From assembly GCA_009692275.1 (NCBI GenBank), contig SHZL01000029.1, positions 1 to 15,750 on the forward strand: 15,750 bases of DNA, given 5' to 3'. Shown here in pieces: positions 7,319 to 13,814 of the stretch. The notes beneath the pieces are model-generated. The model did no database searches. It saw nothing but the letters and a program-made list of their open reading frames with translations, and was not told where the DNA came from. Made by a program: the position numbers and the translations under genes. Source of the stretch: Lysobacterales bacterium. GTDB taxonomy: Bacteria; Pseudomonadota; Gammaproteobacteria; Xanthomonadales; SZUA-36. Each line of letters begins with the position of its first letter. Within the stretch, counting starts at the first letter, position 1.

Positions 7319-9031
7319 CTAGTCCTTGGTTACCCGGTTGATTTCAATTAAGTCCGTAATGCCAGCCGCCACTTTCTGCCGGGCGGATTCGCGTAAGTCC
7401 GCAATCCCTTCTTTGCGTGCCTGTTCAGCAATCTTCAGAGCATTGCCTTCTTCCAGGATCATGCGCGCAATGGAATCAGAGATCGGCATGACTTCAAAAA
7501 TACCCGACCTGCCCCGGTAGCCTTCATTGCATTCGGAGCAGCCAATAGGCTTGTACAATTTTACATGATCAACTTCGCCGATGGAAAAACCGGCCTGCAA
7601 CAAGGCTTCCCGCGGCATTTCGTCTTTTTGCTTGCAGGAGTGCAGGGTGCGTACCAGGCGTTGTGCAATGACCAGGTTGACCGCTGAGGTGATGTTGTAC
7701 GACGGCACCCCCATGTTCATCAGTCGCGTGATCGACTGGGGCGCATCGTTGGTATGCAGTGTGGAGAGCACCAGGTGCCCCGTTTGCGCCGCCTTGATCG
7801 CGATCTCGGCTGTTTCGAGGTCACGAATTTCGCCGACCATGATGACGTCCGGATCTTGCCGCAGGAAAGCCCTCAACGCGCGGGCAAACGTCATGCCCTG
7901 CTTGGTGTTTTGCGCCACCTGGTTAATGCCGGGTACGCGAATTTCCACCGGGTCTTCAACCGTGGAAATGTTGCGGCCTTCGTCGTTGAGCAATTGCAGA
8001 GCAGTGTAAAGCGTTACGGTTTTGCCGCTACCCGTAGGCCCGGTAACCAGGATCATGCCATACGGTTTTGACACGGCAAACTCATACAGCGTCCGCTGCT
8101 TGTCTTCAAAACCCAGTTGCTGGATGCCCAGCTTGGTGGCAGCCTGGTCGAGGATACGCAGCACCACCTTTTCGCCAAACAAGGTGGGGCAGGTGCTGAC
8201 GCGGAAGTCGATGCTCTTGTTGCGCGACAGGTTGAGCTTGATACGTCCGTCCTGGGGGACGCGCTTTTCAGCAATATCCAGCCCGGCCATGACCTTCAGC
8301 CGGGAAGACAAGCGTCGCGACATCTGGATGGGCGGGGCGGCTACCTGTTTGAGCACGCCATCAAGCCGGTAGCGGATCCGGTATTTTGCTTCGTAGGGTT
8401 CGAAGTGGATGTCCGATGCGCCCTTGCGAATGGCATCCAGCAATACCTTGTTGATGAACCGGACCACCGGTGTTTCATCAACCGACGGGTCGCTGGCGTC
8501 ATCGGTGAGTTCAACGTCGGCCTGCAAGCCCAGGGTTTCCAGGCCGTCTTCCTCATCCAGGTCATCAAACACCGGGTTGGTCGCTTCCATGGCGCGCTGT
8601 ATCGCCGGCGCCAATTGATCAGAAGCCACCATGATGGGTTCAACATGGAAACCGGAGCTGAAGGCGATTTCTTCCAGCACAGCGTGGTCGGTAGGATCCT
8701 TGAGGCCAATAAACAGCTGGTTGCCGCGCAGATGCAAGGGCAAGGCCTGGTGTTTTTCGATCAGGACTTCACTGACGAGGCTAAGCGGGGCCTGGCTCAG
8801 GTCGAAAGCGCGGATGTCGATCAAGGGGATGCCAAATTCACTTGCTGCGGCGGCTGCCAACCGGCCCGGTTCCGCCGTGTTGGAGTGAATCAGCCAGGAC
8901 AGCAGGGACTTGTTTTTCTTGGCAGCCTGGGCGCAGGCGTCCTCGGCCTGGGCCGAGTTGAGAATGTTCTCCTCGACCAAGCGTCTTGCCAGTCCATTCA
9001 GTCTGCTGGTGACCTTAAGTTCCGTGCTCAC
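7319..9031 (-). CDS. pilB: PilB, type IV pilus assembly ATPase
   Basis: PilB is the hexameric cytoplasmic ATPase powering pilus extension. The product has 570 residues, typical for the family. The N-terminal MshEN/T2SSE_N-type domain covers about 10-150 and the GspE/PilB ATPase core about 185-550. Motifs visible are Walker A GPTGSGKT (331-338), Asp-box residues in SDIHFEPYEAKYRIRYRLDG, Walker B DVIMVGE (395-401), and the His box STLHTND (423-429). The zinc-binding region has C466, C498 and C501. The fourth cysteine expected in RLC-x2-C-type sequences is absent, and the sequence reads RTLHSCK. The start is GTG. The purine-rich stretch GGAAAGGAG actually overlaps this GTG, leaving no spacing, so the start is slightly uncertain. 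It is the first gene of pilBCD-coaE, with its own -10-like box upstream. Confidence 0.96.
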   Translation of the reverse strand: MSTELKVTSRLNGLARRLVEENILNSAQAEDACAQAAKKNKSLLSWLIHSNTAEPGRLAAAAASEFGIPLIDIRAFDLSQAPLSLVSEVLIEKHQALPLHLRGNQLFIGLKDPTDHAVLEEIAFSSGFHVEPIMVASDQLAPAIQRAMEATNPVFDDLDEEDGLETLGLQADVELTDDASDPSVDETPVVRFINKVLLDAIRKGASDIHFEPYEAKYRIRYRLDGVLKQVAAPPIQMSRRLSSRLKVMAGLDIAEKRVPQDGRIKLNLSRNKSIDFRVSTCPTLFGEKVVLRILDQAATKLGIQQLGFEDKQRTLYEFAVSKPYGMILVTGPTGSGKTVTLYTALQLLNDEGRNISTVEDPVEIRVPGINQVAQNTKQGMTFARALRAFLRQDPDVIMVGEIRDLETAEIAIKAAQTGHLVLSTLHTNDAPQSITRLMNMGVPSYNITSAVNLVIAQRLVRTLHSCKQKDEMPREALLQAGFSIGEVDHVKLYKPIGCSECNEGYRGRSGIFEVMPISDSIARMILEEGNALKIAEQARKEGIADLRESARQKVAAGITDLIEINRVTKD

Positions 9032-9048
9032 TCCTTTCCCCCATAAAC

Positions 9049-9054
9049 ATTATA
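9049..9054 (-). promoter_or_regulatory. Candidate -10 box (TATAAT) of the pilBCD-coaE operon
   Basis: A perfect TATAAT lies on the - strand, 18 bp upstream of the pilB GTG start. No good -35 sits at 17 bp; TTGCAG at a 19-bp spacing is the nearest candidate. The position would give a very short leader, so this promoter is plausible but unproven. Confidence 0.45.
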
Positions 9055-9172
9055 CCTGTTTATCATTAAATGTCTGCAAGTGACTGTTCAAAATCAGAAA
9101 ATCGAAAACCGCCCTTACGACGCCCTTAGGCACTCCATCATCCGCATTTTGGGCCGGGAATCAAGCCCCTTT

Positions 9173-9192
9173 GTAGGAGCGCCCTTGGGCGC
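9173..9192 (+). repeat. REP-like hairpin with GTAGGAG head
   Basis: The sequence GTAGGAGCGCCCTTGGGCGC forms a 6-bp GC-only stem (GCGCCC/GGGCGC) with a two-base TT loop. The GTAGGAG-plus-CTTG hairpin form matches the REP family known from Pseudomonas and relatives. The same head recurs at 12201 and, inverted, at 12403-12409. It lies between the end of the broken pilin gene and pilB and could also act as an mRNA 3'-end stabiliser. Confidence 0.65.
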
Positions 9193-9223
9193 GAACCGTC
9201 ATCATGGTATCGCATTGCGACAA

Positions 9224-9710
9224 TCAAATGGCACATAGTTGGAAGAGGCCGGAAGTGGCGCAGGTAAATTCCATGCGTCCGGCAACCAGTGTGCCGGTCA
9301 AGGTGATCACGGGGTTTGGTGTGGCCCGGGTATTCCGGGTTGCAATGGTGATTACCGGCTGTGGGTGCACGGACCGCTGAGGGAAATACTCGCCACGTAT
9401 TGCGTTGGCGCTGGAAACTGGTAGCCGGTTTTTGATTCGGTAATGGCTGGAATGGTGGGATGTGCCAAGCAGAGCGATGCTACTGCGGTCTTAGCCACTG
9501 CAGCGCTACTAAAAGCCGCGCTGACTTTGGAGCGTATTGCGTAGTCGTTGTAAACCGGCAGCCCCAGCGTCAGGATGATGGCGATGATCGCGATCACGAT
9601 CATCACTTCGATCAGCGTGAACCCCCCCCGGTAAAACCCACTGTAAAACCCCCCGTAAAACACTCAGGGCGTCCGGTTGAACGGCCCGGGGCAATGTGGT
9701 TTGAAGTCAT
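9224..9710 (-). pseudogene. Type IV pilin paralogue (pilA-1), frameshifted twice or phase-variable
   Basis: This is a type IV major-pilin-like gene. The conserved region GGFTLIEVMIVIAIIAI is followed by PVYNDYAIRSKVSAAF. It continues to a Cys-bounded C-terminus (SGPC and then FTCATSGLFQLCAI) resembling the neighbouring pilA-2. The best start is ATG 9710, with GGAG at 9720-9723. In that frame translation passes through FT-containing repeats and hits TGA at 9612-9614, just past an eight-G tract (9622-9629). Nine Gs would give a 30-residue leader ending GGG before FTLIE. Reading instead from GTG 9663, the pilin frame runs to TAA 9352-9354. The remaining C-terminal codons are in another frame, ending at TGA 9224-9226. 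A CA duplication near 9360-9363 would explain this second shift. As read, no full-length pilin can be made. It is a pseudogene unless the G-tract and the second site are sequencing errors. Confidence 0.82.
9622..9629 (-). repeat. Poly-G tract (G8) at the prepilin cleavage site of pilA-1
   Basis: Eight consecutive Gs on the - strand encode the glycines just before the mature FTLIE. Upstream are a G6 tract and two copies of GGGTTTTAC, resembling the following GGGTTCACG. Long G runs are typical sites of slipped-strand mispairing. A gain of one G or a loss of two would fuse the ATG 9710 frame to the pilin frame. Confidence 0.8.
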
Positions 9711-9928
9711 GAGATATTTCTCCAGCCCGTTTTTTTGACAGTTCCGCTTACGCATTTCGGGCGAACTCAGAACCTGCGCACCGTTGGCCGGTGTACCACG
9801 GGTCGTGGACCGGCCATTCTTCCCTGCCCCAGGCAGGCGTTAACGTCCCTTTAAGACTAAAGATTCAGCGCGTCCGCCGCAAGCGGCAAACGATGGCCAC
9901 CCCGGATCATGCTCAGTTTCGCCCAATA
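9711..9928 (-). other. Hairpin-rich leader/intergenic region upstream of pilA-1
   Basis: No gene was recognised. Three inverted repeats are present. At 9786-9815 there is a bulged 30-base hairpin with a 7-bp GGCCGGT/ACCGGCC stem and an inner 4-bp CCAC/GTGG stem. At 9823-9837 there is CCTGCC/GGCAGG with a three-base loop. At 9876-9887 there is GCCGC-AA-GCGGC, which resembles the core of the 52-bp repeats at 12234. A promoter for pilA-1 should lie here, because pilA-2 ends in a terminator just upstream. A 14-base sigma-54-like sequence (TGGCCATCGTTTGC, 9886-9899) has a spacer one base too short. Confidence 0.4.
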
Positions 9929-9957
9929 AAAAGCCCCCGGCAAGCGGGGGCTTTTGG
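9929..9957 (-). terminator. Rho-independent terminator of pilA-2
   Basis: A 7-bp GC-rich stem (GCCCCCG/CGGGGGC) with a four-base loop sits at about 9933-9951 and is followed on the - strand by a run of five Ts. It lies about 40 bp past the pilA-2 stop. A-rich flanks on the other side make it look bidirectional. It should make pilA-2 a monocistronic transcript, separate from pilA-1 and pilBCD. Confidence 0.85.
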
Positions 9958-9987
9958 TCGTTACTTGATAAAACCAGTTACTGGCTA

Positions 9988-10419
9988 CTAACGGCAGGTT
10001 GCCGGTACGTGAGCATCGCTACCGGTGGTGTGCGTGCAGAGCCATTCAATGTGGCCCGAAAGGGCCGTGTATAAGCCCGTCAGCACCAGCGTTGGGGCGG
10101 TGGCCGCACCGGTAGCTTGTGTTATCATGGTCACTACCGGTGCCCCACAGGTGCCGCTGACAGTGACGGAAAGCACGTAGGTGCTGGCAGTGAAGTCATA
10201 ACCCACCGTAGTGTTGTCTGGTGTAATATTCGGGTCGCTCTGGCAGGTCTCCGCCACCGCCAGTTTGGCTGCGGCCGCGACACTCAATGCCTCAGCGACT
10301 TTGGTGCGAACGGTGTAGTCCTGGTAGGCCGGCAAAGCCAACGACAGCAGAATGGCGATGATCGCGATAACGATCATCAGTTCGATCAAGGTAAAGCCTT
10401 TGGCATTCATGTTTTTCAC
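9988..10419 (-). CDS. pilA: PilA-2, type IV major pilin
   Basis: This is the intact type IVa pilin, the structural subunit of the pilus fibre, with 143 residues. The leader is 8 residues (MKNMNAKG) and is followed by the conserved mature N-terminus FTLIELMIVIAIIAIL with Glu at mature position 5. The alpha1 spine LPAYQDYTVRTKVAEAL comes next. The C-terminal domain has four cysteines, including the pairs near TC-QSD/GTCGAP and WLC/PATCR, the last likely closing a D-loop. The start is GTG 10419 because AGGAGGG lies 7 bases upstream; ATG 10410 in the same frame is too far from it. PilD should cleave after G8. The gene is preceded by a sigma-54 promoter and followed by a terminator, so it is expected to be strongly and separately expressed. 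Confidence 0.96.
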   Translation of the reverse strand: MKNMNAKGFTLIELMIVIAIIAILLSLALPAYQDYTVRTKVAEALSVAAAAKLAVAETCQSDPNITPDNTTVGYDFTASTYVLSVTVSGTCGAPVVTMITQATGAATAPTLVLTGLYTALSGHIEWLCTHTTGSDAHVPATCR

Positions 10420-10496
10420 ACATTTACCCTCCTGGTAAGAAAGACGGGTTTTATGCCGCCGGTATATTCCCTTGAATCTGGGACGCGATAGTTAAT

Positions 10497-10511
10497 GCAA
10501 GTTGGATGCCA
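10497..10511 (-). promoter_or_regulatory. Sigma-54 (-24/-12) promoter of pilA-2
   Basis: The - strand reads TGGCAT-CCAAC-TTGC. It has the invariant GG and GC with exactly 10 bp between them, against the consensus TGGCACG-N4-TTGC. Transcription should start near 10486, leaving a leader of about 65 bases. pilA promoters activated by PilR use RpoN, and pilSR lies just upstream, so the assignment fits. Confidence 0.85.
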
Positions 10512-10586
10512 AAATAGTTAGTAATATAAATACAATAACTTAAAGCACTCATCGACGGTTCTGCTTTCAGTTTCTGGCACAAAAAG

Positions 10587-10612
10587 GTCACATCACGACA
10601 ATTCCTGTCACA
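10587..10612 (-). promoter_or_regulatory. Candidate PilR upstream activator sites
   Basis: Two direct copies of TGTGAC (+ strand GTCACA at 10587-10592 and 10607-10612) are spaced 20 bp apart, about two helical turns. They lie roughly 100-125 bp upstream of the predicted pilA-2 start site, the usual distance for an enhancer-binding protein. The PilR recognition sequence is loosely defined, so the assignment is inferred from position and repetition. Confidence 0.45.
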
Positions 10613-10614
10613 AA

Positions 10615-12189
10615 CTAACGTTCGGAATCGGTATTTCCCTTCTCCTGGTACAACCTACAGACCTTCCCGTTCTGCCATAACCGCGGTATCCCTCTGTCCG
10701 GCAACGGCGTCTGTTTCCAGCGTACATCGGCAACTGCGAGCTCTTGCCGAGCGAACACAAGGAAAGCAATGGAAATGATCAGGGCCGAAGTTAACAATAC
10801 TAATGCCGTGGTGGTGGATTGAACTGTCACTCGCGGCACTGGAAATAACCCCAGCAGGATGCCGCAGACGAGAACTCCGGTGACTTGGCTGGCCGGCATT
10901 GTCATTACGCCATCAAGGCAGGCGAGAATTATCGCCGCCAGCATGCCGCAGGCGAGAAAGCCTGCGAGCTGTGCGTCTTGCGCGGAAACTGCATACGGGT
11001 TGCGCAAAAAGTACGCCAGCCTGTAAAAGAGCACTCCTGCAGCAGCCAGCAGCAAAAACAGGGCTGGAATGCCCCACTCCAGCATGAACTGCAGGGGAAA
11101 ATTGTGCGGGTGCCCGGCACGGTCAATCGGGCCGGTGCACGCATGGTTCATCGGTCCGATGCCAAGCAGTGGGTGGGATTGCGCATCATCCAGGGTTGCG
11201 CGCCACATGGCGATGCGCCCCGAAGAAGTCCACATCCTCTACCCGGTGAGGGGTTCCGCGAATTGCCCGGTGCTTTCGCCGAGCGCCTGGATGGCTGCGG
11301 CATTACTCGTGGGACGTGCGGGCTCGGCTTCAGACGAGGGGGACTTGGGCTGCTCCTGAGCATTGCTGACCGAGTAGACTACCAGCTGCTGGTGAGCGAC
11401 TACCATCAACCCGTAAATCGCCAATGCAGCGATCAGCCCGAATAATTGCCAACCGATGAGGGCTTTGCGGATACCCGGCAAGATGATCACGGCTGCGAGC
11501 AGGGCAACAGCAATGCCTACTGCGGTACCGCGCGCTCCGGTGGCGATCACGACGTACCACCCCAAAGCCAGCGCTGCTCCGCAGAAAATCTTTGCCAAGG
11601 GCCTGCCGGGAAATAGCAGAGGCAGCGCTGCAATGACGGGCATGGACCAGGTCTGTACCTGGTTGTAAAACCGTGGCCAGGAGAAATGCAGGAGGGCAAT
11701 TCGCGGATGAAATTCCAACCCGAGAGACAGGGCGGCGAATACTCCCAACAGTTCCTGCATTCCAACCGCCAGAACCACCATGGCGAGCAGCGCTATGGCA
11801 ACCTGGTCAAACGCCGTGCCGGCGACGTGGCGGCAGGCTGCCACCGCGAGAACTGCCAACAGGCACAAGCCAAGTAGAGAGACTTCGGCCAGAGAGTATG
11901 CCAATGACATGGTCGAGGTGGCGTTGTGACCAGATGACACTACCCCCAGGCCAAGTAGTGCCAACCACACGGTGATCAGCCAGCGGGGCACGCGTCCGAG
12001 CTGCAGCGCAAAAGCCGCGCGCAGCTTTGGTTTGAACAGTACTATCGCGAAAATCAGGGGAAACAGGCAGAGTTCAAGAATGCGTTTGACGTCAAACGTC
12101 CACATGGTGTCGTGCAGGGTAACGGTTGAGGTCAGCAGCAAATAGCCGCCCAGAAAAATGGCAACACCTACGGCCAAGACGCGGGTCAT
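10615..12189 (-). pseudogene. O-antigen-ligase-like (Wzy/PglL-type) membrane glycosyltransferase, interrupted by TAG
   Basis: The gene encodes a polytopic membrane protein of the O-antigen ligase/polymerase superfamily. Members move lipid-linked glycans onto lipid A or, for PglL/TfpO types, onto pilin. The first part (12189-11239, 316 residues) has many membrane spans, FYNQVQTWSMPVIAALPLLF and the arginine-containing GARGTA motif. The second part (11235-10615, 206 residues) is in the same frame. It carries the Wzy_C signatures SGRIAMWRATLDDAQSHPLLGIG and GHPHNFPLQFMLEWG. Between them lies TAG (11239-11241), one codon before ATG 11235. Removing the stop gives about 524 residues, a normal size. 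Position between pilR and pilA suggests a pilin-glycosylating role, by analogy with tfpO; this is inferred. Nonsense mutation, readthrough or re-initiation at the ATG are all possible. Confidence 0.78.
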
Positions 12190-12200
12190 AGCGGCCCCAC

Positions 12201-12410
12201 GTAGGAGCGCGCTTGCGCGCCATTAAGGATTTTGGCCGCAAGCGGCCATTGCGAAGGATGCGCAGGTGCCGCGAAGGCCATGGATGGCCGCAAGCGGCCA
12301 TTGCGAAGGATGCGCAGGTGCCGCGAAGGCCATGGATGGCCGCAAGCGGCCATTGCGAAGGATGCGCAGGTGCCGCGAAGGCCATGGATGGCCGCAAGCG
12401 GCCTCCTACA
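12201..12410. repeat. REP-bounded tandem array: three identical 52-bp repeats
   Basis: Three identical 52-bp units lie at 12234-12285, 12286-12337 and 12338-12389, followed by a 14-base partial unit (12390-12403). Each unit opens with the palindrome GGCCGCAAGCGGCC, and each junction makes another palindrome, GGCCATGGATGGCC. The left edge is a GTAGGAG head with a GCGCGC-TT-GCGCGC hairpin (12201-12220). The right edge is the inverted head (TCCTAC at 12404-12409). The array fills the space between the ligase start and the pilR stop, ending a few bases from that stop. It resembles an expanded BIME/REP cluster. Confidence 0.93.
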
Positions 12411-12413
12411 GGG

Positions 12414-13808
12414 TTAGTCAATCCCGAATTTCTTCAGCTTGTAGCGGAAAGAGCGAAAACTGATGCCCAGATTTTCTGCAGCCCTGGTTTTGTTGTAGCG
12501 GGCCGCCTTGAGCGCGTCCACCAGCATCTGCTTTTCAATGTCCCCCATGTAGGAGTCCAGCGACAGGTCATCGGTCTTGTCCGCGCCAATGGCGGCAGCC
12601 TTGGACGAATCCACGACACCGACATGTTCCAGCATCAGGTCCGCAGGCTGGATGAGCGGACCCTCGCACATGGTGACTGCGCGCTGCAGGATATTGATCA
12701 GCTCGCGCACATTGCCGGTGAAGTTATGGTGCTTGAGGGCTTCCATGGCTTCCTCGGAAAACTCGGGTGTTTCACTGGCATCCCACTGCTCCGTGACTTC
12801 CTTGAGGAAATGCCGGGCCAGCAAGGGTATGTCTTCAGTGCGTTCCTGGAGACTGGGCAGGTGCAATTCGATCACGTTCAGGCGGAAATAGAGGTCGCTG
12901 CGAAACTTTCCGCTTTCTACCAGGGGCTTGAGTGCCTGGTGTGTTGCGCTGAGGATGCGCACGTCGACTTTAACTTCTTCGCGACCACCGATTGGCATCA
13001 CGGCCTTTTCCTGGATTACCCGCAACAGCTTGACCTGCATGTGCAATGGCAGGTCTGCCACTTCGTCCAGCATGAGGGTGCCGCCATCGGCAGCCTTGAA
13101 CAGGCCGTCCTTGTCTGCGCCGGCGCCGGTGAAACTGCCTTTCTTGTGCCCGAAAAATTCGCTCTCCATCAATTCAGACGGGATAGCGCCACAGTTAACC
13201 GGCACAAAAGGTCCATCGCGTCGCGGCCCCAGGTCATGGATAAGCCGGGCCGCCAGTTCCTTGCCTGAACCGGATTCGCCGCTGAGCAGTACGGGCGCCT
13301 GGCTGCGCGCCAGCTTGGCGATCATGGCCTGGCACTGCCTGATGGCTGCAGATTTTCCAATCAGGCGATTGAGGGCATCCGGTAGCTCGGGAGCGCCGCG
13401 ACCATCCACAGCCTGCTGCTCACCTTCTGCATCTTTGCCGAGGCGCAGTGCGGTGTTGACCAGCTTGCGCAGCACCGCAAGGTCGACCGGTTTGGAGACG
13501 AAATCGAAGGCGCCCAGTTTCAAGGCGTGAACGGCATCTTCGACCTTGCCATGCGCGGTGATTACCGCAGTCGGAAGTTGTGGGTACTTTTCGGTAATTT
13601 CCCGCACCAGGTCCAGCCCGTTCCCGTCTGGCAAACGCATGTCAGTAAGGCAAAAACTGAAATCGGTGGTCATCAGGGCGCGCCGTGCAGCCGCTAGGTC
13701 CTCGACCGTGGTGACATTCAGCCCCATGCGGCTCAATGTGAGGTTCAGCAACTCGCGAATGGCTGGCTCATCATCGATGACCAGTACGCGTTTGACCTCG
13801 GGTTTCAT
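12414..13808 (-). CDS. pilR: PilR, sigma-54-dependent response regulator of pilin expression
   Basis: PilR is an NtrC-type activator that, when phosphorylated by PilS, binds upstream of pilA and drives open-complex formation by RNA polymerase with RpoN. The product has 464 residues. The receiver domain covers 1-120, with acidic pocket DDE (12-14), phospho-acceptor D56 and K107 in SKP. The AAA+ domain covers about 150-380, with Walker A GESGSGKE (177-184), the sigma-54 contact loop GSFTGA (224-229) and Walker B LMLDE. The GSFTGA variant of GAFTGA is, as far as I recall, normal for PilR. A Fis-type helix-turn-helix ends the protein (KTRAAENLGISFRSFRYKLKK). It lies 6 bp after pilS. The REP-like array abuts its stop codon. 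Confidence 0.97.
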   Translation of the reverse strand: MKPEVKRVLVIDDEPAIRELLNLTLSRMGLNVTTVEDLAAARRALMTTDFSFCLTDMRLPDGNGLDLVREITEKYPQLPTAVITAHGKVEDAVHALKLGAFDFVSKPVDLAVLRKLVNTALRLGKDAEGEQQAVDGRGAPELPDALNRLIGKSAAIRQCQAMIAKLARSQAPVLLSGESGSGKELAARLIHDLGPRRDGPFVPVNCGAIPSELMESEFFGHKKGSFTGAGADKDGLFKAADGGTLMLDEVADLPLHMQVKLLRVIQEKAVMPIGGREEVKVDVRILSATHQALKPLVESGKFRSDLYFRLNVIELHLPSLQERTEDIPLLARHFLKEVTEQWDASETPEFSEEAMEALKHHNFTGNVRELINILQRAVTMCEGPLIQPADLMLEHVGVVDSSKAAAIGADKTDDLSLDSYMGDIEKQMLVDALKAARYNKTRAAENLGISFRSFRYKLKKFGID

Positions 13809-13814
13809 TGGGAT

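Noticed and set aside
12234..12403. CRISPR-like array
   Set aside because: The repeats are directly adjacent with no variable spacers and no cas genes nearby. They are tandem repeats.
12213..13268. Long + strand open frame starting in the tandem repeats and running antisense to pilR
   Set aside because: Its repeat part is the 52-bp array read through three frames and the rest is the exact antisense of a well-conserved pilR. There is no recognisable domain.
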